From: an uncultured Schlesneria sp.
GTDB lineage: Bacteria > Planctomycetota > Planctomycetia > Planctomycetales > Planctomycetaceae
Length of the DNA stretch: 64,000 bases
NCBI GenBank assembly: GCA_903871875.1
Contig: CAIQIR010000059.1
Coordinates: forward strand, 97,551-161,550
Direction: 5' to 3'
A program made the position numbers and the translations under genes. Positions 18,314 to 27,299 of this stretch are shown one piece after another. The notes under the pieces are model-generated. The model did no database searches, was not told where the DNA came from, and worked only from the letters and a program-made list of their open reading frames with translations. Within the stretch, counting starts at the first letter, position 1. Each line of letters begins with the position of its first letter.

Positions 18314-20833
18314 TCAATGATTGAACAGGAATTCCTTCGAGTTGATCAAAGCCCAAACGATGTCTTCAAAGGCGAATTTTGGATTGTCTTTATGCTTTTC
18401 CAAATGGGCCAAAGCGATTTTCATTTCTTCTTCGTCGGGTTCACGACTGTAAACCCAGCGATAAAGCTCCTTGATCTTGATCTCGCTGGAATGATCTTTG
18501 TCATTCGCGAATTTTGACGCACGACCGTTGCCGTCGGCGATCTTGGTCTGAACCTCGCTGCTATTCAGCAAATGCAGGCTTTGAGCGAGATTCGCTTCTT
18601 GAGACCGTTCGCACTCACAGGCGGTATCCGCCTGGGGCTGACCGAAGACCTTCAGGAAATACGGCCCCACACTCGCATCAGGAAGCTGAATCGCTCGTGT
18701 GCCCGCAGGAAGGCCGTTGTACGCCTGATTGGTCGAAGTGACCTGATGGAAGGCATCGTACAGAACCTCCGCTGTCAGTCGTTTCGGGTAGTAGCGAGAG
18801 AAGTTCTGCTTGTCTTTCAAATTGTATTCGTTGGGTAAGGAACTGAGTTGATACGTGGATGACGTACAGATCGTCCGGATCAGTTGTTTCAGATCGAACT
18901 TGCTGGCGATGAACGTTTCCGCCAGGTGATTCAACAGCTCGGGGTTGGTTGGCGGATTCGTCTCGCGCATGTCGTCTTCAGGTTCGACGATGCCACGGCT
19001 GAAGAAGTGCTTCCAGTAACGGTTGACGAGTGCTTTGGCGAAGAACGGATTTTGGGGATCCGAAAGCCAGTCGGCCAATAATGCGCGGGGATCTTCGTCG
19101 GCAGTGACCGTGAATGGTTTACTGCCCAGACCGGTAGGAGCCAGCATTTTGCCCGTTCGTTCGTTACGAGCCTGTGCGGGGCCTTGGTTGTCGATCGCGA
19201 AGATTCGTTTATCACGCAGCTGGTTGCTGCCACCAATGATGTTTTTACGACCGACACGGCTGAAGAACGCCGCCATGCCGAAGTAATCATCCTGGCTCCA
19301 TTTTTCGAATGGATGGTGATGGCAGTGAGCGCACTGAATTCGGAGTCCCAGGAACAATTGTGACACGTCTTCAACCTGCTCGTTCGGTTGATCGACTTCG
19401 CGGTACCAGGCGACGGGAGGATTGTCGTCGGCGTCACCGGTTGCTGTCACAATTTCGCGAACAAATTGATCGTACGGCTTGTTGTCATACAGACTCGACC
19501 AGATCCATTTGTGAAAGCCATATGTCCCGGCGAGCGAGTCGTTGTTACGCTTTTTGTTTCTCAGGACCAGATTCCACTTATTCGCGAAGTAGTCAGCGTA
19601 GGCGGGCGAATCAAGCAACTGGTCGATGACCTTTTCTCGCTTCTGGCTGTCGGTATTCGCGAGGAACGCGGAAACTTCGCTTTCGCTCGGCAATGTGCCG
19701 GTAATATCGACCGATACGCGTCGCAAGAATGTCCCGTCATCGCTGAGGGGTGAAGGTGGAATGCCCAGCACATCAAGTTTTGCCAGCACGGCTTCGTCGA
19801 CAAAGTTCTTGACAGGCGGCTTCGAGGCGATTTCGGCTCCCAGTGGAATCGTTGAACGGAACACGGCCACCTGGCCCTGATATCGAGCCATGACCGCCAC
19901 TTCGCCGGCGAGGTCCAGTGTTTTCACTAAACCGGTGACCGTGACTTCGGCCATTTCCGAATCGTTGGCTTCATACAGCGCCATCCGCGTCACGTCTTCG
20001 GTCGAACCGTCACTATAGACGGCCATCACGGTAATTTGTTGATCGGATCCACGGTCCATCACGCGACCTTCGGGCAGGCATTTGATGCCGACCACGAAGG
20101 GATCGTTCGTGTTGCCATAGGGCATGCCCTGTTCGATCCAGCGTTGAATCAATCGATATTCATATCCATCGACTTCCATTCGCTTGCCGCCGCCGTGTGG
20201 AGACTTTCCGACAGGCTTCGTCAACAACAAGCTCATGCCGGGTGACGGTGCGAAGATGCGGCGACCACGGTCTTCTTTGACGAGAAATTCGTGATCGTCT
20301 TCTGGATAGAATCCGAGCAATGAAAGTCGGAAGCCATTCTGTCCGCCAGACTTTCCATGACAACCGCCGCTGTTACAGCCCAATTTCGTAAAGATGGGTG
20401 TGATTTGATTGGGAAAGTTCACGGGAATGTCGTTCGTCAGTCCTGTCACTTCCACGGCCAGATCGGCCGTGACGCCCGAACCGGTCGCGGTGACGATCGT
20501 CTTGCCATCTTTCAGCGGAATCATGTGTCCGGTCGGATCGATTTGCACGATATCCGCCGGTTCGCTCGCGTATTGAACTTTGCGTGTCAGATCGCGCAGT
20601 TGGCCAGTCGAGTAGATGCCTGTGGCGAACAATTGCTGCCGGCCATCACGACCACGCAGCAGAATTCCCTTGGCGTCGACATTCGGTTCCAGCCGAAGTC
20701 CCGTCAGTTGGCCAGGATCGCCCAATCCTTTGGGAGGAGCTGCGACTGACGAATTGATCGTCAGGCAGACAAGTGCGCCGAACGCCAGGGAACCAATAAG
20801 CCATTGGCTGAAAGGCAACGCTTGAGTTCTCAT
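18314..20833 (-). CDS. DUF1549/DUF1553 protein with cytochrome motifs and Ig-like domains
   Basis: An 839-residue protein with a signal peptide (residues 1-31, cleavage after SSVAA). The ATG at 20833 has a GGGAGAG ribosome binding site six bases upstream. A Big_2-like Ig domain spans about residues 50-130. The heme-like motif CNSGGCH is at 153-159, which has three residues between the cysteines rather than two, followed by KSGGQNGF. A second Ig-like segment lies at about 255-335. DUF1549 covers about 342-545 and contains the classical CAHCH motif at 501-505 (CAHCHHHPFEKW). DUF1553 covers about 578-833. Proteins of this family are highly amplified in Planctomycetes and are thought to be secreted cytochromes; the electron partner is unknown. 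It is the first gene of the three-gene set running to 11752. Confidence 0.93.
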   Translation of the reverse strand: MRTQALPFSQWLIGSLAFGALVCLTINSSVAAPPKGLGDPGQLTGLRLEPNVDAKGILLRGRDGRQQLFATGIYSTGQLRDLTRKVQYASEPADIVQIDPTGHMIPLKDGKTIVTATGSGVTADLAVEVTGLTNDIPVNFPNQITPIFTKLGCNSGGCHGKSGGQNGFRLSLLGFYPEDDHEFLVKEDRGRRIFAPSPGMSLLLTKPVGKSPHGGGKRMEVDGYEYRLIQRWIEQGMPYGNTNDPFVVGIKCLPEGRVMDRGSDQQITVMAVYSDGSTEDVTRMALYEANDSEMAEVTVTGLVKTLDLAGEVAVMARYQGQVAVFRSTIPLGAEIASKPPVKNFVDEAVLAKLDVLGIPPSPLSDDGTFLRRVSVDITGTLPSESEVSAFLANTDSQKREKVIDQLLDSPAYADYFANKWNLVLRNKKRNNDSLAGTYGFHKWIWSSLYDNKPYDQFVREIVTATGDADDNPPVAWYREVDQPNEQVEDVSQLFLGLRIQCAHCHHHPFEKWSQDDYFGMAAFFSRVGRKNIIGGSNQLRDKRIFAIDNQGPAQARNERTGKMLAPTGLGSKPFTVTADEDPRALLADWLSDPQNPFFAKALVNRYWKHFFSRGIVEPEDDMRETNPPTNPELLNHLAETFIASKFDLKQLIRTICTSSTYQLSSLPNEYNLKDKQNFSRYYPKRLTAEVLYDAFHQVTSTNQAYNGLPAGTRAIQLPDASVGPYFLKVFGQPQADTACECERSQEANLAQSLHLLNSSEVQTKIADGNGRASKFANDKDHSSEIKIKELYRWVYSREPDEEEMKIALAHLEKHKDNPKFAFEDIVWALINSKEFLFNH

Positions 20834-21160
20834 TAAGTCTCTCCCGGTGGGGATGTCGCTTCAATCCGGCCAGACCGTTAAGAAGCGGGATCAGACCAAT
20901 CTTCGAGGCGTGGAAACAAAATGCAGGGCAAAGGCGGGGCAATAAGGCAGGACAACGACCCTCCAACATATCGACAACCGTTGGTTTGTCAAGCTGTTGG
21001 GATTGGGCGAACCCTTCAGTTTGATCAGGAAATGCAGGCAGGGTTTTGGGACTATTCTGATTATAGGGATCAAACAACTGTCAGTTACGGCGGAAGAATC
21101 GTCACGACTGGCTGTGCGGACGCACTCGATTCCAGACCGCTTCATTCAAGTCCCTCAAGG
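20834..21160. other. Intergenic, 327 bases, possible promoter for the three-gene set
   Basis: No open frame here looks coding. On the minus strand a TATAAT hexamer lies at 21060-21065, pointing at the DUF1549/1553 gene about 220 bases downstream. The matching -35 hexamer is poor (GTAACT at the 17-base spacing), so the promoter reading is weak. Confidence 0.3.
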
Positions 21161-22555
21161 TCAGGACTTGGATGAATTCCCTTCCGGTTCCTCGGCGACG
21201 ACGATTCGTCCTGACTTGGCGGCATTCTGCAGGGCTTCAAAATCGCGGTCGACCTGGTTGGCGTAAGCCATGCCGAACTCGCCGAGTGCTTCGTCAAATG
21301 GGGTTCCCGTTCCGAGATATCCCGTGATGGCAGAAGCATCTCCCGACTTGGCGTGGGCTCGGGCGAGAGCCCAACCGCACAATCGAGCATACTCATCCAG
21401 TTCCGTCAGCGACGAGCTTTCCACATTGACGGAAATCTTCATGTCTCGCAGTTGTCGAAAATAGAAGCTGCGTCCCTGAGAGTCGTTGGCCCAGCCCAGA
21501 AAGATATCGCTGGCCGCTTGCATCACGCGCTGGCCATGGACAATTCGGTGGCCGGAATGGGTTCGGTCGCTGCGACCCAGGAATTTTTCCAGCACACTGG
21601 CTCGGGCCTCCTTGATCTGCAAAACGAGTGGTGCATCGTCGGGATCGAGCATCAGCACAATTCCACACCGCAGGCCCACGCTGCCGACGCCGACCACCTT
21701 GTCGGCGACATCGACCAGTCGGTAACGATCCAGCAACACGCGCCGTTCGTCGGACAACGTGGCCCGATATTGCTGCATCAGCCCATGTACCTCGTTCAAG
21801 TAGCGATCGAAATCAGGAGGATGGGAAACCAGCGGCGGCCGGTCCTTGAATCGCAATTGACCGTCTTTGCGTTCCGTCATTTTGGGCAGCAGTTTTTCGA
21901 TCGTGCGTTGGCGGGCCGCGTCAACAATCTGTTGTGATCGTTCATTGGATGCGATGTCGGTCGGGTTGTTCAACAAGGTGCTCGAGTCCAATCGGACGTA
22001 CCACATTTCGAGCGGTGCCAGGGGTTCGTATTCGGCCAGATGTTGGCGATACTCGCGGGCGACGGCCTGCCCCAATGCCTGTTGATCCGATTTCGAGGCA
22101 TTCAAGACTCGCGCGGCTACCACGACACTCGCCACCAGACGTTTGACGTCCCATTCCCAGGGACCATTCAGTGTTTCATCAAAATCATTGACGTCGAAAA
22201 TCAGATTCCGTTCCGGCGAGGCGAACCAGCCAAAGTTTTGCAGATGGCAATCGCCGCAGATCTGCAGCCGCAGGTTGGTCTTGGGCAGTGTCGCCAGATC
22301 GGCGGCCATGGCGATGGCGGATCCGCGTAAGCAGGCCAAGGGCGATTGCAGCATCCGACGGTAACGCAGCGAAATCAGCTCCGGCACCCGATCGCGATTG
22401 GATTCTTCCAATAACGCGACGATGTCGGCGCGATCAGCGGGCGGCTTCCAGGCCGCGTGTGCCGATCGCGGCACCGATTCTCGCAGGGCTTTCCCTGCGG
22501 CTTGCCGTTCTGACCGTGTCGGCAGGGAGGACGGGAGATTCGTTCCAGAACTCAT
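21161..22555 (-). CDS. DUF2252 family protein
   Basis: A 464-residue protein starting at ATG 22555. It matches DUF2252, with LRGSAIAMAADL, then the block GDCHLQNFGWF followed by FDVNDFDETLNGPWEWDVKRL, which resembles the HGD and DFD catalytic loops of aminoglycoside phosphotransferase-like or kinase-like folds. The function of DUF2252 is not established. No signal peptide or membrane segment is seen, so it is cytoplasmic. Its start codon overlaps the stop of the MgtC-like gene by four bases, so the two are translationally coupled. Confidence 0.9.
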   Translation of the reverse strand: MSSGTNLPSSLPTRSERQAAGKALRESVPRSAHAAWKPPADRADIVALLEESNRDRVPELISLRYRRMLQSPLACLRGSAIAMAADLATLPKTNLRLQICGDCHLQNFGWFASPERNLIFDVNDFDETLNGPWEWDVKRLVASVVVAARVLNASKSDQQALGQAVAREYRQHLAEYEPLAPLEMWYVRLDSSTLLNNPTDIASNERSQQIVDAARQRTIEKLLPKMTERKDGQLRFKDRPPLVSHPPDFDRYLNEVHGLMQQYRATLSDERRVLLDRYRLVDVADKVVGVGSVGLRCGIVLMLDPDDAPLVLQIKEARASVLEKFLGRSDRTHSGHRIVHGQRVMQAASDIFLGWANDSQGRSFYFRQLRDMKISVNVESSSLTELDEYARLCGWALARAHAKSGDASAITGYLGTGTPFDEALGEFGMAYANQVDRDFEALQNAAKSGRIVVAEEPEGNSSKS

Positions 22556-23064
22556 GGCGTGGGCTTATTCTCGACGACGACGATATGCGGTGCTTCGGGA
22601 GGCGGCGGAGGGGCGTATCGCAAGACGACGGCTTCTACCCAGCGACCTCCCTGCAAGATGATCCAAGCCAGGCCGAACGCACAAAGGCCCAGCGTCCATT
22701 GTCCCAGTCCGCAGATCATACCGAGGATGGCTGCCACCCAGATCGAGGCTGCCGTGGCCAGTCCGTGAACTTCGTCTTTCCCCTGGGCGCGCATGATCAC
22801 GCCGGCACCTAGAAATCCAATGCCTGACAGTACCCCCTGCACTGTTCGCAGCACCCCGTCGACGACCGATTTTTTCTCGGCGGAGACGGCGACGACGCTG
22901 ACCATTGTGATGGCTGCCGCGCCCATGCAGACCATTGACAACACGCGAACACCGGCTGGCTTACGATGGAGATCACGATCGATGCCAAGAATCCCTCCCA
23001 GCAGTGTGGCGATGCCCAGTCGAAGCAGCATTTCGCTGACGTCATCAAAGTCAGTGGGGTTCAA
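22552..23064 (-). CDS. MgtC/SapB family membrane protein
   Basis: A 170-residue membrane protein. The start is TTG 23064, supported by an AAGGAG ribosome binding site five bases upstream. The N-terminal hydrophobic domain matches MgtC/SapB, with LLRLGIATLLGGILGIDRDL, then GVRVLSMVCMGAAA and GIGFLGAGVIM. Four to five transmembrane helices are visible. The C-terminus has a run of five prolines and lacks the ACT-like domain of long MgtC proteins. MgtC proteins affect growth at low magnesium and inhibit the F-type ATP synthase in some pathogens; members of short type in free-living bacteria have no settled role. It is the first gene of an overlapping pair with DUF2252. Confidence 0.92.
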   Translation of the reverse strand: MNPTDFDDVSEMLLRLGIATLLGGILGIDRDLHRKPAGVRVLSMVCMGAAAITMVSVVAVSAEKKSVVDGVLRTVQGVLSGIGFLGAGVIMRAQGKDEVHGLATAASIWVAAILGMICGLGQWTLGLCAFGLAWIILQGGRWVEAVVLRYAPPPPPEAPHIVVVENKPTP

Positions 23065-23344
23065 ATCGACTCCTTAATCAGAAATCAGAGGGGATATTTT
23101 CACCTGAGCATACCACGTCCGATCGGTTTCTTCTCACGCGCCAAGCGGCTGCGATCACAAAATGGTCCATGCCGTCGTGCAGATCGCTTCGATCATTCGT
23201 TGGGCATCTGTCGGGGAATTTGTCTCCTCGAAGCGAGCCGGCGTGTTGAATTCGCGGCCTGCCCGATTGCATCCCTGCAGTTCCGTCGCCAAACTGCCGC
23301 AACGGTATCAAAATCAATACTCGATCATCTGACAGAGGCGAATC

Positions 23345-24640
23345 ATGTCCGAACAATTGGCTCAACGGCTGTGCGGCGAACTGACCAAGTTGGTGCTCGT
23401 TGATCCCCATACTCATATTAATCCCCATTCACCCGCCTCCAAAACGCTGGCGGACATCATGGGTTACCACTACTACACGGAATTGGCTCATTCGGCCGGC
23501 ATGCCCAAGTCGCACATCGAAGAACCAGGTCTCGACCCGAAAACGAAAGTCGGACGGCTGGTGGAATCGCTGACGAATCTGGACAACACGATTCAGGTCA
23601 GCTGGCTGGTGGAACTCTGCCGCAAGTTTTTCGGATTCACGGATGATCGAATTACGCCAGCCAACTGGGAATCGCTGTACGACAAAGCCGCGGCGAAGAT
23701 GGCCGAACCGGATTGGGAAGATCAGTGCCTGAAACAATCGGGCATCGAACGCGTTTTTCTGACGAATGACTTTGACGATCCGCTGACGGGATTCGACTCG
23801 AGCCGCTATATCCCCTGCTTGAGAACGGATGATCTGGTTTTTCACTTTGCAAATCCGGCGGTGCGGGAACGGCTGACCCGCGCGACAGGCATCGAACCGA
23901 CCAGCCCCGCGAAAATCAAACAGGCGATCGGCAAGTTGTTCGAACATTTCACGAAGCACGGAGCCAAAGCCTGCGCCATCAGTCTGCCGCCCAGCTTCTC
24001 GCCCCAGCCGCCGTCACATCTGACGGAACTCGAAAGTCGTTTCAATGCGGCATTCATTGACCAGGATCTTGCGACGACCGGATTGACTTCGATTCGCAGC
24101 CAGGGTCAGGAATTCATCTTCTGGACGATTGCCGAATTCTGTGCCGAATTCCAACTTCCGTTCGACCTGATGATCGGAGTGAACCGTCGCGTCTATCCCG
24201 GCGGCGTTTATCAGGGGCAGGATTTGTTTGATCAACGCGTGTCGCTGATTCAATACAAAGAGTTGTTTAACGCGTTTCCTCAAGTGACTTTTCCGATCTC
24301 GGTACTGGCTCAAGTCAGCAATCAAGAATTGGTCAGCTACAGCTGGATTTTCCCGAACGTCGTGACCAACGCCCATTGGTGGTATTCGAACATCCCGACC
24401 TATATCGAACTGGATACCAAAGCCCGTCTGCAAGCTGTCCCGCGCAACAAACAGATCGGCTATTACAGCGACATGTACAAGCTGGAATTCGCCTGGCCAA
24501 AATTCAGCATGTACCGTCAATGTCTGGCGCGAGCACTGGCTCAAGACTTTGTCGTGGCTCGCAAGTGGAGCGAAGACGAGGCGCTGGCATTGGGCCGGCA
24601 AGTCCTTCGCGGGAATGTCGAATCGATTTTCAAAGTCTGA
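23345..24640 (+). CDS. Uronate isomerase-like amidohydrolase-fold protein
   Basis: A 431-residue protein beginning at ATG 23345. The segment VDPHTHINPH (His22 and His24) is the metal-binding start of the amidohydrolase superfamily TIM barrel. The overall pattern, with WLVELCRKFFGF and the C-terminal KLEFAWPKFSMYRQCLA block, fits the glucuronate/uronate isomerase family (UxaC-like), which interconverts D-glucuronate or D-galacturonate with the ketouronic acid. It is divergent from the enterobacterial enzymes, so the substrate is uncertain. It stands alone; no other uronate genes are next to it. Confidence 0.83.
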   Translation: MSEQLAQRLCGELTKLVLVDPHTHINPHSPASKTLADIMGYHYYTELAHSAGMPKSHIEEPGLDPKTKVGRLVESLTNLDNTIQVSWLVELCRKFFGFTDDRITPANWESLYDKAAAKMAEPDWEDQCLKQSGIERVFLTNDFDDPLTGFDSSRYIPCLRTDDLVFHFANPAVRERLTRATGIEPTSPAKIKQAIGKLFEHFTKHGAKACAISLPPSFSPQPPSHLTELESRFNAAFIDQDLATTGLTSIRSQGQEFIFWTIAEFCAEFQLPFDLMIGVNRRVYPGGVYQGQDLFDQRVSLIQYKELFNAFPQVTFPISVLAQVSNQELVSYSWIFPNVVTNAHWWYSNIPTYIELDTKARLQAVPRNKQIGYYSDMYKLEFAWPKFSMYRQCLARALAQDFVVARKWSEDEALALGRQVLRGNVESIFKV

Positions 24641-24771
24641 TCATCGTCGCAGACCAGCGTTCAGCTACAGCCGTATGTGGGATCGTGGCGCTGTCTCAAA
24701 GTCTCTCGGAGAAGCCGCGTTTCCGACCGAGGTACTGTGCTCTGCTTCTCAATAGACATCGAAGAAAAGAA

Positions 24772-24801
24772 CACTGCTTGATCTCAGGCGATCAAGCAGT
24801 G
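24772..24801 (-). terminator. Strong hairpin between convergent genes
   Basis: A perfect 12-bp inverted repeat (CACTGCTTGATC and GATCAAGCAGTG) with a six-base loop lies between the convergent genes ending at 24640 and 24820. Read on the minus strand it is followed by GTTCTTTTCTTC, so it best serves the minus-strand gene but may stop both. Confidence 0.65.
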
Positions 24802-24819
24802 GCATGCGTGTCGAGAGCA

Positions 24820-25938
24820 CTACCGCGATTTCTTATCGATTTCGTTCCAAATCGCGATCAGCCACAGTAGCGCCGCGCGGCGTTGACCGATACCCGAAAA
24901 GTGACGACGGGAATTCGCGTCGCCCCGGTTCTCGTCAGCAAGCAGATCGGTATCGGGGCCCGGTGCAAAGTGAGGGCGCTTCCAAAGTTGTTGGATGGCC
25001 AGCCGGATTCGTTCTTCACCCTTGGCATCGTTATAGACGGTTGGGTGCAGCGTCGATTTGGCCAGCAGCCAGGTTGGTTCGGATTTCCAGGAACGGGCTG
25101 CCGATTCGCGGATCTTCTGCATGTTTTTGACATAAGTTTCCGTCGGCGTTTTTTCGATGACATCGGATTCACCCTGTTGCCAGAGAACCGCTCGGAACGT
25201 TCCGACGTCGTTTCCGACTGCGACGAGCCGCTTATGTAATTCGCCATTAGGCATCCACTGTTTGGTCGATGTTCCGCCGACCGCCACATTGACGAAACCG
25301 ACCGGAACGCGCAACAGAGGCACCAGCAGATCACCCAATGCGGGCCAGATCGTTCCGCCGTCGCCGACCTGCGGTTGAGGGTCGTTGGCCAACTGCCAGG
25401 CTTTTTTCTGCCAATCGAACGCGGCGACTCGCCCTTGGGGCTCAGTCACTTTCAGCAATTCCTCGTTCGCTCCGGCGGCATACGATTGGCCGGCAACCAT
25501 GAAGACTTCGCCGACACCGAATGGTTCCACCGCGCCTTCGGCGATGGTTTTGTCATTGGCCAGGCAGCGAATTTCCAGTCGATACCATCCTCCTGCATTG
25601 ACCTCGGCCGGTCCACGGAATGTCTGTCCGTCGATTTCGGCGTCGAAGTGCAACCAGTCATTGCTGATACCATAAGCATTCTGCAGTGCGACGATGCGAA
25701 ATTGCCACGATCCTGTGACGCCCTCGGGAATGGTCCCTTGAACATCGACGTCGGCATAGCCCATTGTCGGACCCGTGTCGTGGTGAACGTGCGACGTTTC
25801 GGCTTCGAATCCTTCGCGCTGCACGACCTGGTAGGGAGTCGGGCTGGTCAGAACCAGTTTGGCCACATCGGCTGCATGAACTGACGTGGCACTGATCGAT
25901 GCCAAGAACACGAACGAGCAGACACCGTGTCGGAACAT
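24820..25938 (-). CDS. Sialate O-acetylesterase-like (SASA/DUF303) secreted protein
   Basis: A 372-residue protein with a signal peptide (MFRHGVCSFVFLASISAT, cleavage near VHA). A beta-rich N-terminal segment is followed by an SGNH-type hydrolase domain of the SASA family. The nucleophile region is MVAGQSYAAGANEE, where the usual motif is GQSN: the serine is present but the asparagine is replaced by tyrosine. Later blocks include VNVAVGGTSTKQW and LWQQGESD, the latter holding the QGE(S/N)D motif. Family members remove O-acetyl groups from sugars such as sialic acid or xylan side chains. The true substrate here is unknown. Confidence 0.85.
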   Translation of the reverse strand: MFRHGVCSFVFLASISATSVHAADVAKLVLTSPTPYQVVQREGFEAETSHVHHDTGPTMGYADVDVQGTIPEGVTGSWQFRIVALQNAYGISNDWLHFDAEIDGQTFRGPAEVNAGGWYRLEIRCLANDKTIAEGAVEPFGVGEVFMVAGQSYAAGANEELLKVTEPQGRVAAFDWQKKAWQLANDPQPQVGDGGTIWPALGDLLVPLLRVPVGFVNVAVGGTSTKQWMPNGELHKRLVAVGNDVGTFRAVLWQQGESDVIEKTPTETYVKNMQKIRESAARSWKSEPTWLLAKSTLHPTVYNDAKGEERIRLAIQQLWKRPHFAPGPDTDLLADENRGDANSRRHFSGIGQRRAALLWLIAIWNEIDKKSR

Positions 25939-26048
25939 GCGAAGACCTTTTGCTTACTAAATGAGGTGACGCGTCGTCTGTGATGATCGTTCGTGAACCG
26001 GTCGTTGGGATCATTCCTTGAATGTGTCAAACGACTCCGACTCGGAAA

Positions 26049-27263
26049 TCAGTTCGCCGCGATTTTCCACAGAGTCTTATCGCTACGAATATAGATCGCA
26101 CCATTCGAAACAGCGGGCGTACAAAGGAACTCTTCGCCAGCCAGATCGCCAGTCGACACCAGTTCGCCCGCGGTCTCGCCCAGCTTGACGCAGTGTCCTT
26201 CTCCCTTTTCGTTGAACACGTACAGATGGCCTCCGGCGATGACGGGCGAACCACTGAAGGGGCCGGGGATTCGCAACTGCCATTTGGTTTCGCCCGTCGT
26301 CAAATCGGCCGCCAACAGCACACCCGCATTGTTGATGGAATACAGTCGACCTTGATAGACGACCGGACTGCCTGTGCCGGGGCCCAGTTTGGGGGCTCGC
26401 CAAAGCTGTTCGATATTCGCGCTGTCCGAAGGCGGCTTAAGGGCCGTGATCCCGTGCGAGACCGCGTACAAGATTCCGTCCGAGGCGACCGATGACGGGA
26501 TGGTCGATGCCCCGTCCGAGTATTTCCAGGCCACTTCGCCCGTCAGCGGCTTGATCGCCGCGATCCCTTCCGACGACTGCAATAGCGCCAGATCTTCCGT
26601 GCCGCTGAACCGTTTGGGCCAGACCAGTGCGGACGACCAGTTGGCCTTTTTCGGTCGCTGCGTTGTCCATCGCGAAACACCTGTGGCGATATCGACACCG
26701 GTGGCGAGCGATTCGCTGTCGTTTTCGATCTGCGCGACCAGTGTGTTGCCGACGACGACGGGCGATGACGCCATCCCCAGGCTGTTCGACGCGTTCGGAT
26801 GATCGTAAGTCAGCCCGCGGTACCAGTCCAGGTTGCCTTCAAAGTCCAGGCAGACCAGATCGTTGCTGGAATAAAGAGCGAAGACCTTATTGCCATCGCT
26901 GGCAGGTGTGGAGGCGGCGACCGGTGACTTGGGGTGATGTGTCGTGCGTCCTGTCGCGGCAAACTGTCGCTCCCACAATTTTGTTCCGTCTTTGACGGCG
27001 AAACAAAGCACATGGAGCCGGTCTTCACGGAAGCCGCTGGAGCAGGTCACGAAGACTCGGTCGCCGACCACGATCGGTGACGAAAGACCACGACCGGGAA
27101 GGGACGACTTCCAAGCGACGTTTTCCGTCGCGGCAAACTTGGTGGGTGGCAACACGTCGTCGCCCAGTCCGTTCGACTCACTGCCGCGAAATTGTCGCCA
27201 GTCACCCGCCTGGACCGCTGCGGTCCAGCCCAGCCACAGTCCCAGAAGAATCAGATTCCGCAT
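26049..27263 (-). CDS. Secreted PQQ-like beta-propeller protein
   Basis: A 404-residue protein with a signal peptide (MRNLILLGLWLGWTAAVQA). The mature protein opens with DWRQFRGSESNGLGDD, the standard start of planctomycete PQQ-binding-like propellers, and continues with repeats of the form VVGDRVFVTCSSG, GTKLWERQF, GSPVVYQGRLYSI and GSPVIAGGHLYVF. This is the BamB/quinoprotein-dehydrogenase type eight-bladed fold. No catalytic or heme motif is visible, so it may be a structural or binding protein rather than an enzyme. It lies between two unrelated minus-strand genes. Confidence 0.92.
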   Translation of the reverse strand: MRNLILLGLWLGWTAAVQAGDWRQFRGSESNGLGDDVLPPTKFAATENVAWKSSLPGRGLSSPIVVGDRVFVTCSSGFREDRLHVLCFAVKDGTKLWERQFAATGRTTHHPKSPVAASTPASDGNKVFALYSSNDLVCLDFEGNLDWYRGLTYDHPNASNSLGMASSPVVVGNTLVAQIENDSESLATGVDIATGVSRWTTQRPKKANWSSALVWPKRFSGTEDLALLQSSEGIAAIKPLTGEVAWKYSDGASTIPSSVASDGILYAVSHGITALKPPSDSANIEQLWRAPKLGPGTGSPVVYQGRLYSINNAGVLLAADLTTGETKWQLRIPGPFSGSPVIAGGHLYVFNEKGEGHCVKLGETAGELVSTGDLAGEEFLCTPAVSNGAIYIRSDKTLWKIAAN

Positions 27264-27299
27264 GCGTGTTTCTCCTTGATACCGCCAGTTCGGTCGGGC

